Shown piece after piece: positions 24,656 to 33,623 of a stretch of DNA of 38,021 nucleotides. The stretch is taken from NCBI GenBank assembly GCA_015061665.1, contig SUWC01000024.1, positions 1 to 38,021 of the forward strand, written 5' to 3'. This stretch comes from Lentisphaerota bacterium. Lineage in GTDB: Bacteria > Verrucomicrobiota > Kiritimatiellia > RFP12 > UBA1067. The notes under the pieces were generated by a model. That model ran no database searches. It saw only the letters and a program-made list of their open reading frames with translations, and was not told where the DNA came from. The position numbers were made by a program, and so were the translations under genes. How positions within the stretch are numbered: position 1 is the first letter of the stretch; each line of letters begins with the position of its first letter.

Positions 24656-25580
24656 CGACTTCCCCGAGTTCGCATGCGAGTATTCCCGCCGCCTCGCGGC
24701 AGTTTCGCCGCGCTTCGCGCTCCAGGTCTACGACTCCGCCTGCGGCTGGGCGGACGCGGATGGCGACGGCGAGTACGGACCGGACCCTTTCGGCGAGCTG
24801 ACTCATGCGTCCAAGTGCTGGGGGCTCAAGCAGCGCTTCCCCGACCGCGTGCTGATAATGACGTCCGACCGTTGCTTTATGAACTGCCGCCACTGCACGA
24901 GAAGGGGCCTCCTCGGCAAGGCGCAGGTCGTGCGCACTGACGAGCAGCTCTCCGCGTGCGTCGAATACGTGAAGCGGCGCCCGCAGGTCCGCGACGTGCT
25001 GCTGTCCGGCGGCGACATCCTGACGCTTTCGGATGGCGATGTCATGCGTTTCGTCGACGCGTTCGCCTCCCTTGGGCAGATTGAGGTCGTTCGCGTCTGC
25101 ACGCGCGCGCCCTGCACGAACCCGATGCGCGTGACGCCCGACCTTGCGAGGCGACTTGGCGAATGCGGCAAGGTGTGGGTGAACACGCAGTTCAACTGCG
25201 CGGACGAGGTGACGGCCGATGCGCGGCGGGCGGCCGAGCTTCTTGTCAAGGCAGGCATCCCCGTGTCGTGCCAGACGGTCCTCCTTCGCGGCGTCAACGA
25301 CTCCGCAGAGGAGATGCTGCGCCTCTTCCGTGCGCTTACTTCCGCGCGGATACGTCCCTACTACGTCTTCATGTGCGATCCGGTTGCGGGAATCGGACAG
25401 TTCCGCGTGCCTCTGGAGAAGGCGCTTCAGATCGAGCGCGAGTGCGCTGCGTCCATAGGCGGGCTTTCGATGCCGCGTTTCGTTGCCGACATCCCTGGCG
25501 CGGCATTCAAGGTTCCGATCGCCCAGCTGCGCCCAGGCGCTTTTCGGCCCATTACCACAGCCGCCCCCGTTGTGGTATAA
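24642..25580 (+). CDS. Lysine 2,3-aminomutase-family radical SAM enzyme (short, EpmB-like)
   Basis: A 312-residue radical SAM/PLP enzyme. The 4Fe-4S cysteines are Cys78, Cys82 and Cys85 (CFMNCRHCTRR). From memory of the clostridial enzyme, Arg87, Asp246, Asp283 and the PLP Lys290 (PGAAFK) line up with Arg134, Asp293, Asp330 and Lys337 at one constant offset of 47. The lysine-binding site thus appears fully kept with no insertions between these residues. The C-terminus is about 55 residues shorter than in that enzyme, as in EpmB, which makes (R)-beta-lysine for elongation factor P. No epmA or efp gene is nearby, so EF-P modification, lysine catabolism or beta-lysine production remain options. 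It overlaps the preceding gene by 14 bases. Its TAA stop lies in the purB promoter. Confidence 0.88.
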   Translation: MNQTNDFPEFACEYSRRLAAVSPRFALQVYDSACGWADADGDGEYGPDPFGELTHASKCWGLKQRFPDRVLIMTSDRCFMNCRHCTRRGLLGKAQVVRTDEQLSACVEYVKRRPQVRDVLLSGGDILTLSDGDVMRFVDAFASLGQIEVVRVCTRAPCTNPMRVTPDLARRLGECGKVWVNTQFNCADEVTADARRAAELLVKAGIPVSCQTVLLRGVNDSAEEMLRLFRALTSARIRPYYVFMCDPVAGIGQFRVPLEKALQIERECAASIGGLSMPRFVADIPGAAFKVPIAQLRPGAFRPITTAAPVVV

Positions 25581-25581
25581 T
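25573..25581 (+). promoter_or_regulatory. Extended -10 promoter of purB, leaderless spacing
   Basis: TGGTATAAT ends seven bases before the purB ATG (25589), so transcription should start at or within a base of the ATG. The upstream gene ends GTT-GTG-GTA-TAA within the box. No Shine-Dalgarno sequence could fit the remaining leader. Confidence 0.8.
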
Positions 25582-25585
25582 ATAG

Positions 25586-26950
<1,365 letters not shown>

Positions 26951-26972
26951 CCAAGCCGAACGGAGACGAGCG

Positions 26973-28322
26973 ATGTCCGAAACGCCGCATCTCGCGCTGC
27001 CGCTGAAGTACCGTCCGATGACGTTCGAGGACGTCGTCGGGCAGGAACACGTTGTCCGCACGCTGCGCCACGCGATCGAGGCGGGGCGCGTCGCCAACGC
27101 ATATCTGTTCATCGGTTCGCGCGGCATCGGCAAGACGACGCTTTCGCGAATCTTCGCAAAGGCGCTCAACTGCAAGTCGCCCAAGGGCGTCGAGCCCTGC
27201 GGCGAGTGCGAGAACTGCCGCGAAATCGCGGCTGGGCGCTCGCTCGACGTGACGGAGCTGGACGCCGCCTCGCACAACAAGGTCGAGGACGTCAAGCCGA
27301 TCATAGAGTCCGTGCAGTTCAAGCCGACTTCGTCGAAGTACAAGATATTCATCGTCGACGAATGCCACATGCTGACGAACGCGGCGTGGAACGCGCTCCT
27401 GAAGACGCTAGAGGAGCCGCCGCCGTACGTCCGTTTCATTTTCGCGACGACCGAGGGCGACAAGGTCCTCGCGACGATCGTCAGCCGCTGCCAGCGATTC
27501 GACCTCAGGCGAATCCAGACGCACGACATCGTCTCGCGCCTCAAGTACATCTGCGGCAAGGAGGGGATAGACGCCGAGGAGGATGCGCTCCTCGCGATTG
27601 CACGCGGCGCGGAAGGCGGAATGCGCGACGCTCTTTCGTCCCTCGACCAGCTCATCTCGTTCAAGGGCGACAAGGTGACGGAGGCGGACGCGCTGGGGGT
27701 CTTCGGACTCGTCGCGCGCAGCGACCTTGAGCGCCTTGCGGGCGCGATCCTAAAGGGCGACGACGCCGCGATCCTCGAGCTGATCGAGAAGTTCGACTCG
27801 GCTGGAAAGAACATGCGTCGCGTCGCAGGCGAACTCCTTGCGCATTTCCGCAACCTCGTGGTGCTGCAGGCGCTCGGACCGAACTCCAAGTCGCTCATGG
27901 CTACGCCGGAGCAGATAAAGACGCTTTCGGAGCAGGCAAAGGGACTCGACCCGTCGCGCGTATTCCGCGTGTGCGACCAGCTCGCCGAGATGGAGGACAA
28001 GCTGCGCTACGTGCTGAGCGTCCGCACGCTTATCGAGATGTCGCTCCTGCGCGCAAGCCGCATCGCGACGACTGCGACGATCGAGGAGCTGATGCGCGCG
28101 GTCAAGGCGCTTCAAGCCGAGGGCAAGGGCGGCGCGCCTATGCCAGAGCCGTCCGCGCCAAGTCCGTCGGTGCGCGAAGCACCCGTCGCGCCGCCTGCGC
28201 AGCCGCCGGAACCCAAGCGCACGCCGCGCAACGCCGACATCCTCGACAGCCCCGTCGTAAACGGAATCATCGAGGCGATTCCAGGCGCCTCGCTTGCCGC
28301 CATACGCGAAGTCGCGAAGTAG
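26973..28322 (+). CDS. dnaX: DNA polymerase III subunit gamma/tau (DnaX)
   Basis: Clamp-loader ATPase of the replicative polymerase. The 449-residue product has an N-terminal AAA+ module with Walker A GSRGIGKT (48-55), the four zinc cysteines Cys67, Cys76, Cys79 and Cys82, Walker B IFIVDECHM and the sensor-1 block ATTEGDKVLATIVSRCQRF. A collar domain (about 250-370) and a short Pro-rich tail (PEPSAPSPSVREAPVAPPAQ) follow. It is nearer to gamma than to full tau in length, with a small C-terminal block NADILDSPVVNGIIEAIPGA. I saw no A6G-type slippery site, so one product is expected. GGAG at 26962-26965 is well spaced from ATG 26973. Confidence 0.95.
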   Translation: MSETPHLALPLKYRPMTFEDVVGQEHVVRTLRHAIEAGRVANAYLFIGSRGIGKTTLSRIFAKALNCKSPKGVEPCGECENCREIAAGRSLDVTELDAASHNKVEDVKPIIESVQFKPTSSKYKIFIVDECHMLTNAAWNALLKTLEEPPPYVRFIFATTEGDKVLATIVSRCQRFDLRRIQTHDIVSRLKYICGKEGIDAEEDALLAIARGAEGGMRDALSSLDQLISFKGDKVTEADALGVFGLVARSDLERLAGAILKGDDAAILELIEKFDSAGKNMRRVAGELLAHFRNLVVLQALGPNSKSLMATPEQIKTLSEQAKGLDPSRVFRVCDQLAEMEDKLRYVLSVRTLIEMSLLRASRIATTATIEELMRAVKALQAEGKGGAPMPEPSAPSPSVREAPVAPPAQPPEPKRTPRNADILDSPVVNGIIEAIPGASLAAIREVAK

Positions 28323-28346
28323 ATTTAACGAAAAAGGAGAATGGAA

Positions 28347-29174
28347 ATGTTCAGGCACGTCATTTTGTGGAAGCTCAAGGACGGACTGTCCGACGTCGCG
28401 TCCGTAAAGGCCGGCATCAAGTCGGGGCTCGAAGGCCTTGCGGGAAAGATACCGGGACTTCTGCGCATCAAGGTCCAGACGGACTGCGCCGAAGGCTCTA
28501 CGGCGGACGTCATGCTCGATTCGTACTTCGTCGACGAGGCGTCGCTTCGCGCGTACGCCGTCCATCCCGACCATGTGGCCGTGGCGAACGAGAAGGTGCG
28601 TCCGTTCACCGCCTCGCGCGCATGCATGGACTTCGAGGGTGAAGGGGAGTTCGGCCAGCTCGTCGCAGAGCGCCGCAGCATACGCGCGTTCAGTCCCGTC
28701 GTGCCTGCGCGCGAGCTTGTCGACGAAGTGGCCAAGGCGGGGCTTCTCGCGCCGACTGGACGCAACCAGCAGTCGAGCGTCGTCGTCAGGATCGACAATC
28801 CGGAGCTTCAGGCGGAGATTCGCCGGAAGAACGAGGAGATTCGCGGCGCTGCGCCAGCAGGGCGCATGAACGATCCGTTCTACGCCGCTCCCGTGATGCT
28901 TCTCGTCATCGCCCGCAAGGCGAACTCGACGGCTACCTACGATGGATCCCTCACGCTCGGCAACATGATGCTCAAGGCGCACGAGCTCGGGCTTTCGAGC
29001 TGCTGGATCCACCGCGCAAGGGAGGAGATGGAGTCGCCGCTCGGGGCGAAGATACTCTCCCGCCTTGGGCTGGATGGCGAGTGGGAAGGCGTTGGACATC
29101 TCGCGCTGGGCTATCCCGCGTGCGAGTTTCCGCCTCCCAGGGAATACAATTCGGCGCGCTACATGGCCATCTGA
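28347..29174 (+). CDS. Dabb-domain / nitroreductase fusion protein
   Basis: A 275-residue fusion. Residues 1 to about 93 are a stress-responsive alpha/beta-barrel (Dabb) domain: MFRHVILWKLKDG at the start and HPDHVAVANEKVRPF (73-87) near the end. Residues from about 102 are an FMN nitroreductase: VAERRSIRAFSP, LLAPTGRNQQS, the middle block APVMLLVIARK, LGLSSCWIH and the C-terminal GHLALGYPACEFPPP. Nitroreductases reduce quinones, nitro or other electrophiles with NAD(P)H; the role of the Dabb part is unknown. ATG 28347 was chosen over 28341 because GGAG (28336-28339) lies seven bases upstream of it. Two bases separate it from the next start, so it is in a tight run with dnaX and the GmhB-like gene. 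Confidence 0.88.
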   Translation: MFRHVILWKLKDGLSDVASVKAGIKSGLEGLAGKIPGLLRIKVQTDCAEGSTADVMLDSYFVDEASLRAYAVHPDHVAVANEKVRPFTASRACMDFEGEGEFGQLVAERRSIRAFSPVVPARELVDEVAKAGLLAPTGRNQQSSVVVRIDNPELQAEIRRKNEEIRGAAPAGRMNDPFYAAPVMLLVIARKANSTATYDGSLTLGNMMLKAHELGLSSCWIHRAREEMESPLGAKILSRLGLDGEWEGVGHLALGYPACEFPPPREYNSARYMAI

Positions 29175-29176
29175 CG

Positions 29177-29659
29177 GTGGAAGGCGCAAACACCAAGGCG
29201 CTGTTCCTCGACAGGGACGGCACGATCAACGTCGACTACGGCTACGTCTATCAGCCGGAGAAGTTCGTTTTCACGGACGGCCTGTTCGACTTCTGCCGCA
29301 AGGCGCAGGATGCGGGCTACGCGATTGTAGTGATCACGAACCAGTCTGGGATTGTCCGCGGATACTACACCGAAGACGACTACCGCCGTCTTACGGACTG
29401 GATGTGCGCCGAGTTCGAAAGACGCGGCGTGCGGATACTCGACGTGCTGCACTGTCCACTCCTCGACGGACCCGACCGCAAGCCGGAGCCGGGTCTTTTC
29501 ATCAAGGCGCGCGACAGGCACGGCATTGACATGGCCGCGTCGATCTCCATAGGCGACAAGCAGCGCGACGTCGAGGCGGGGCAGCGCGCGGGCGTCGGCA
29601 GGAATCTGCTTTACGAAGGCGACTGGAAGGCGCTTCAACACATCTTTGAACCGGAATGA
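29177..29659 (+). CDS. GmhB-like HAD phosphatase (heptose bisphosphate phosphatase type) lacking zinc loop
   Basis: A 160-residue HAD phosphatase closest in wording to D-glycero-D-manno-heptose-1,7-bisphosphate 7-phosphatase, an LPS inner-core enzyme. Motif I is LFLDRDGTINVDYG (Asp12, Asp14), motif II VVITNQSGIVRGYY, motif III the Lys in RKPEPGLF and motif IV SIGDKQRDVEAG. The zinc-binding Cys/His loop usual in GmhB is missing: HCPLLDGPDRKPEPG keeps one Cys where about four ligands are expected. The start is uncertain. GTG 29177 fits the family N-terminus and lies two bases after the upstream stop; an ATG at 29081 would add 32 residues inside that gene. The end overlaps rnhC by ATGA. It could also be a histidinol- or other small-molecule phosphatase. 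Confidence 0.8.
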   Translation: MEGANTKALFLDRDGTINVDYGYVYQPEKFVFTDGLFDFCRKAQDAGYAIVVITNQSGIVRGYYTEDDYRRLTDWMCAEFERRGVRILDVLHCPLLDGPDRKPEPGLFIKARDRHGIDMAASISIGDKQRDVEAGQRAGVGRNLLYEGDWKALQHIFEPE

Positions 29660-30768
29660 ACGACATGAGCGAAGGACAGCCCAAGACAAGTTTCACCTAC
29701 GAGCTTACGGAACCGCAGCAGGAGCTTCTGCTGGGCATAATGGTCAACGGCAACTACCGCAAGCGCGAAGTGCCGTATTCGCTCTATTCAATCGAGGGCG
29801 ACCATTTCAACGCTACGCTTTATTCGAAGGAGAAGCACGGCAAGCGCAAGCTCTGCGTACAGGGCTCGAAGGCGGAGGATTTTGTCCTTTTCCAGCTAGA
29901 GCCGATCGTGCTCGGCGCGGCGTCGCTCGGCTACGAGAAGGAGCTCTCCCCTGAGCTGTTCTCCGCGCACGCGGGAAGTGACGAATCGGGGAAGGGCGAC
30001 TTCTTCGGTCCGCTCGTCGTCTGCTGCGCGTACACGGACGAGGCGCTTTCTGAGAAGATGCAGGAGCTGGGCGTGAAGGACTGCAAGCAGATGACGGACA
30101 AGGCGGTCCTTTCGACTGGCGCGAAGCTGCGTGCGCTGCTGGGTCCGGAGGGCTATTCCGTCGTGAAGTTCGGTCCTGCAGCGTACAACAGGCTCTATGC
30201 GAAGATGCGCAACATCAACCGCATGCTTGCGTGGGCGCATGCTACGGCGATCGAGGAGCTGCTTGAGAAGCGCAGGGGGTGCAAGCGCGTTGTAGTGGAC
30301 CAGTTTGCGCCGACTGAGGCGACGATCCAGCGTGCGCTCAAGCCGCTCGGCAAGGCGGCCGAGGTTGTCCAGATGCACAAGGCGGAAAGCGACATAGCAG
30401 TGGCTGCGGCGTCCGTCATCGCGCGAGAGCTTTTCATGAGGGACATAGAGAAGATGAGCGCCGAGCTTGTGGAGGCTGGCATCCTGCCTCCTCCGCCGCC
30501 ACCGAAGGCGGACGGCAAGGCGCCGACCGAGGCGGAGCTCAAGCCGTCGAAGGTCCCGATGGGTTCGAGCGACCCGCGCGTCCGTTCGCTTGCGGAGGAA
30601 GCCGTCAGGAAGTGCGGTCCCGTCTGGCTTATGAACCACTGCAAGGCGCATTTCCAGACGACGGACAAGGTGCTGTCCGCCTGCGGCAAGTCGCGCTCCG
30701 ACCTTCCCCCCGAGGGCCAGGCGACCTCCGCCGTCGCGAACGGATCGTTCAAGGGCCGCCCCGCTTGA
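29656..30768 (+). CDS. rnhC: Ribonuclease HIII
   Basis: Degrades RNA in RNA-DNA hybrids. The 370-residue product has an N-terminal TBP-like substrate-binding domain (about 10-100, including a VNGNYRKREVPYSLYSIEGD block). The RNase H fold follows with GSDESGKGDFFGPLVV (Asp109, Glu110), VVVDQFAP (Asp215) and HKAESDIAVAAASVIAR (fourth carboxylate Glu244 or Asp246). It is about 50-60 residues longer than usual. The extra length is a Pro-rich insert (PPPPPPKADGKAP, about 275-300) and a low-complexity C-terminal tail. Starts in an ATGA overlap with the GmhB-like gene; a second ATG at 29665 is also possible. Faces the tRNA-Val gene tail to tail. Confidence 0.93.
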   Translation: MNDMSEGQPKTSFTYELTEPQQELLLGIMVNGNYRKREVPYSLYSIEGDHFNATLYSKEKHGKRKLCVQGSKAEDFVLFQLEPIVLGAASLGYEKELSPELFSAHAGSDESGKGDFFGPLVVCCAYTDEALSEKMQELGVKDCKQMTDKAVLSTGAKLRALLGPEGYSVVKFGPAAYNRLYAKMRNINRMLAWAHATAIEELLEKRRGCKRVVVDQFAPTEATIQRALKPLGKAAEVVQMHKAESDIAVAAASVIARELFMRDIEKMSAELVEAGILPPPPPPKADGKAPTEAELKPSKVPMGSSDPRVRSLAEEAVRKCGPVWLMNHCKAHFQTTDKVLSACGKSRSDLPPEGQATSAVANGSFKGRPA

Positions 30769-30801
30769 TTCAGCGCGAAGCTCTTATTTTTAGCGGAGGG
30801 G

Positions 30802-30875
30802 TGGAGACTGAGGGACTCGAACCCCCGACCCGCTGCGTGTAAAGCAGCTGCTCTAACCAACTGAGCTAAGTCTCC
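30802..30875 (-). tRNA. tRNA-Val (anticodon UAC)
   Basis: Reading the minus strand, a full cloverleaf folds: acceptor GGAGACT/AGTCTCC, D-arm GCTC...GAGC, anticodon stem GCTGC/GCAGC with loop TTTACAC (anticodon TAC), a five-base variable loop and T-arm GGGGG-TTCGAGT-CCCTC. It is 74 bases including the discriminator A. The 3' CCA is not encoded (CCC follows). An extended -10 promoter lies 29 bases upstream of the 5' end. Confidence 0.96.
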
Positions 30876-30879
30876 TTCT

Positions 30880-30895
30880 TTCGCTTAAACGCGAA
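30880..30895 (-). other. Hairpin in the pre-tRNA-Val 5' leader
   Basis: TTCGC and GCGAA, a perfect 5-bp inverted repeat with a 6-base loop, lies just upstream of the mature tRNA end, between it and the predicted transcription start near 30897. It would form the 5' leader removed by RNase P. Role is inferred from position only. Confidence 0.4.
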
Positions 30896-30903
30896 CGGGT
30901 GAA

Positions 30904-30912
30904 ATTATATCA
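30904..30912 (-). promoter_or_regulatory. Extended -10 promoter of tRNA-Val
   Basis: On the minus strand TGATATAAT, identical to the ileS and glycosyltransferase boxes. The predicted start is near 30897, giving a leader of about 22 bases. It is back to back with the lepA promoter 46 bases away. Confidence 0.7.
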
Positions 30913-30954
30913 TTATTCGCCCTCCCCGGTCAATAGCCCCGTCTCCCTAATTTA

Positions 30955-30963
30955 TGGTATAAT
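30955..30963 (+). promoter_or_regulatory. Extended -10 promoter of lepA, leaderless spacing
   Basis: TGGTATAAT ends seven bases before the lepA ATG (30971), the same distance as at purB. The predicted start is at the ATG itself. No -35 box close to consensus is seen. Confidence 0.8.
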
Positions 30964-30970
30964 ATTCCAA

Positions 30971-32779
30971 ATGACGCTTGATAACATTAGAAACTTCTGC
31001 ATTATCGCCCATGTCGACCATGGCAAGACCACGCTTTCGGACCGCATTCTGGAGCTGACGCACGCCATTTCCGCGCGCGAGCTCAAGGAGCAGACGCTGG
31101 ACGCGATGGACCTCGAACGCGAGCGCGGCATCACTATCAAGAGCCACCCCGTGTCGATGCACTACAAGGCCAAGGACGGCAAGACCTATCTCTTCAACCT
31201 GCTGGACACCCCAGGCCACGTCGACTTCGCCTACGAGGTCTCCCGCTCGATGGGCGCGTGCGAAGGCGCTCTCCTTGTCGTCGACGCAGCGCAGGGTGTC
31301 GAGGCCCAGACCGTCGCCAACACCTACTTCGCGCAGGACGCCAAGCTGGAGATCGTGCCGGTTCTCAACAAGGTCGACCTCCCGGGCGCCAACGTCCCAG
31401 AGGTCAGCCGCGAGATCGAGGACATCCTCGCGATTCCGATGGACGAGCCGCTCCTCGTCTCCGCCAAGACCGGCATGGGCTGCCCCGACGTCCTAGAGGC
31501 GATCGTGAACCGCATCCCCCCGCCGGAGACCGCCGGAGCCGACGCGCCCCTCAGGGCGCTCGTCTTCGACTCCGTGTTCGACGAATTCCGCGGCGTGATC
31601 ACGTACGTGCGCGTAGTCGACGGCTCGCTCAAGGCCGGACAGGGCGTCACGTTCATGGGCAGCCACGTGGCGACGACCGTCCACGAGGTCGGCATCTTCT
31701 CGCCCGACAAGAAGCCAGTCGAGTCGCTTTCCGCCGGACAGGTCGGCTACATCGTCGGCACCGTGAAGGACCCGAGCGAAATCAAGATCGGCGATACGGT
31801 GACGACGACAAAGCTCGGCTCTACCGAACCGCTCCCGGGCTTCCACGACATCCATCCAACGGTCTTCTGCGGAATCTACCCGATGTCGACGGACGAGTTC
31901 CCCAAGGTCGCGCAGGGACTTGAGAAGCTCCACCTCAACGACTCCGCCTTCACATTCCACCACGAGTCCTCGCTCGCGCTAGGATTCGGCTTCCGCTGTG
32001 GCTTCCTCGGGCTTCTCCACATGGAGATCGTGCAGGAACGCCTTAGGCGCGAGTTCGGGCTGGACATCATATCGACGGCCCCTGGCGTGGTGTACAAGCT
32101 CAAGTTCAAGAACGGCGAGGAGAAGGACCTCGACAACCCGCTCCAGATGCCCGATCCCTCCGCGCTGGAGTCGATTTCCGAGCCGACGCTCAAGGCGCGC
32201 ATCATCACGCCCTCCGAGTCCATCGGCGACATCATGCGCATCGTCATGGACCGCCGCGGGCTCGTCGAGGGAACTGAGACGATGGACGCCAAGCGCGTCA
32301 TGCTCCACTGCATGCTGCCGCTGAACGAAATCCTCATCGACTTCCACGACACCCTGAAGTCCGTCTCCCACGGCTACGCGTCCATGGACTACGAGCCCGC
32401 AGGCTACCAGGTCAGCGACATCGTGAAGATGGATATCCTCCTCAACGGCGAGACGGTGGATGCCTTTGCGACGATGGTCCATCGCGACAAGGCGCGTGCG
32501 CGCGGGCTCCAGATGTGCAAGGCGCTCTCGGAGTCTATTCCCCCGCACCAGTTCAAGATCCCCGTTCAGGCCGCGATCGGCAAGGAGATCATCGCGCGCG
32601 AGGACATCAGGCCGTTCCGCAAGGACGTCCTTGCGAAGCTCTACGGCGGCGACGTCACGCGCAAGATGAAGGTCCTCGAAAAGCAGAAGCGCGGAAAGGC
32701 GAGAATGAAGGAGTTCGGCCACGTCAACGTGCCGCAGTCCGCCTTCATTGCCGTCCTGAAGGGCACGATAAAGGAATGA
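30971..32779 (+). CDS. lepA: Elongation factor 4 (LepA)
   Basis: Ribosome-bound GTPase that acts in back-translocation or initiation quality control. The 602-residue product has G1 AHVDHGKTT, G3 DTPGHVDF, G4 NKVDLPGA and G5 SAKTGMG. Domains II-III, the EF-G-like domain V and the LepA-specific C-terminus (FRKDVLAKLYGGDVTRKMK) follow. It matches the E. coli length (599) when started at ATG 30971. A longer in-frame start at 30899 would put the -10 box inside the coding region and was rejected. No Shine-Dalgarno precedes the ATG. The TGA overlaps the lpxI start (ATGA). Confidence 0.97.
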   Translation: MTLDNIRNFCIIAHVDHGKTTLSDRILELTHAISARELKEQTLDAMDLERERGITIKSHPVSMHYKAKDGKTYLFNLLDTPGHVDFAYEVSRSMGACEGALLVVDAAQGVEAQTVANTYFAQDAKLEIVPVLNKVDLPGANVPEVSREIEDILAIPMDEPLLVSAKTGMGCPDVLEAIVNRIPPPETAGADAPLRALVFDSVFDEFRGVITYVRVVDGSLKAGQGVTFMGSHVATTVHEVGIFSPDKKPVESLSAGQVGYIVGTVKDPSEIKIGDTVTTTKLGSTEPLPGFHDIHPTVFCGIYPMSTDEFPKVAQGLEKLHLNDSAFTFHHESSLALGFGFRCGFLGLLHMEIVQERLRREFGLDIISTAPGVVYKLKFKNGEEKDLDNPLQMPDPSALESISEPTLKARIITPSESIGDIMRIVMDRRGLVEGTETMDAKRVMLHCMLPLNEILIDFHDTLKSVSHGYASMDYEPAGYQVSDIVKMDILLNGETVDAFATMVHRDKARARGLQMCKALSESIPPHQFKIPVQAAIGKEIIAREDIRPFRKDVLAKLYGGDVTRKMKVLEKQKRGKARMKEFGHVNVPQSAFIAVLKGTIKE

Positions 32780-33621
32780 CGGGGAAGAAGTACATAGTCG
32801 TCGCCGGATGGGGCGCATACCCGAGGCTCCTCATCGAAGGCGCAAAGAAGGCAGGCGTCGAGCGCATCGACTGCGTCGCGATAAAGGGCTCGACCGACAG
32901 GGCGACTTGGAAGGCGGCGGACAACGTCCACTGGATAACGCTCGGCGGCATAGCGGACGGCATCCGCTGGTGCGGCGCGAACGGCTACGACGGCGCTTTC
33001 CTCGCGGGGCAGGTCAACCCGCTTTCGCTTTTCCGCGGCAGATTTGACGCGGAGGTGAAGCAGTGGCTCGCCGAACTGTCCGTCAAGAACGCCCACACGA
33101 TCTTCGGCAAGCTCTCCGAGAAGTTCGCCGACGTCGGCGTGCCGATTCTGCCCGCAAGCTGTTTCATGGACGACTGGATGCCTGGCGCAGGGCTTCTGAC
33201 CGAGCGCGCGCCGACCGAGGCCGAGGCGAGCGACATAGCCCACGCGGCGGAAGTCGCGCGCGACGTAGGCCACCACGACGTCGGACAGACCGTCGTCGTC
33301 AAGTCCGGCATGGTCCTCGCAGTGGAGGCCTTCGAGGGCACGAACGCCGCCATCAAGCGCGGCGGAAAGCTCGGCGGAAAGGGGAGCATCGTCTTCAAGG
33401 CGGCGCGCGTCGGGCACGACATGCGCTTCGACATCCCCGTCGTCGGGCTCAAGACGCTCAAGATGATGAAGAAGGTCGGCGTCACGGCGCTCGCGTTTCA
33501 GGCGGGACGTCTAGTGCTTCTCGACCGCGCCGAGGTTATCCGCTACGCGAATGTCCACGGCATCGCCATCGTCGGCGTGGATTCAGGCCTCCCAGCCGCC
33601 CCGCTTCGACCGTCCGCATAG
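32776..33621 (+). CDS. lpxI: UDP-2,3-diacylglucosamine diphosphatase LpxI
   Basis: Hydrolyses UDP-2,3-diacylglucosamine to lipid X in lipid A synthesis; LpxI (formerly DUF1009) replaces LpxH in many bacteria. The 281-residue product has the N-terminal block IVVAGWGAYPRLLIEGAKKA, the central LTERAPTEAEASDIAHAAEV and GQTVVVKSGMVLAVEAFEGT. The C-terminal block DMRFDIPVVGLKTLKMMKKV is also typical. GGA lies just upstream within the end of lepA, and ATG 32776 forms an ATGA overlap. It shows that the organism makes lipid A. The other lpx genes are not in the window, and the link to lepA appears to be one of transcription only. Confidence 0.94.
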   Translation: MTGKKYIVVAGWGAYPRLLIEGAKKAGVERIDCVAIKGSTDRATWKAADNVHWITLGGIADGIRWCGANGYDGAFLAGQVNPLSLFRGRFDAEVKQWLAELSVKNAHTIFGKLSEKFADVGVPILPASCFMDDWMPGAGLLTERAPTEAEASDIAHAAEVARDVGHHDVGQTVVVKSGMVLAVEAFEGTNAAIKRGGKLGGKGSIVFKAARVGHDMRFDIPVVGLKTLKMMKKVGVTALAFQAGRLVLLDRAEVIRYANVHGIAIVGVDSGLPAAPLRPSA

Positions 33622-33623
33622 CA

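Noticed and set aside
26973..28322. Programmed frameshift in dnaX as in E. coli
   Set aside because: No A6G or similar slippery heptamer was seen, and the protein already ends shortly after the collar domain and Pro-rich tail.
30776..30795. CTTATTTTTAG run after rnhC as a rho-independent terminator
   Set aside because: Only a 4-bp GCTT/AAGC stem can be drawn before it, with a long loop; too weak to call.
30899..30970. N-terminal extension of LepA to an earlier in-frame start
   Set aside because: It would add 24 residues without homology and place the TGGTATAAT box inside the coding region; ATG 30971 matches the family start.
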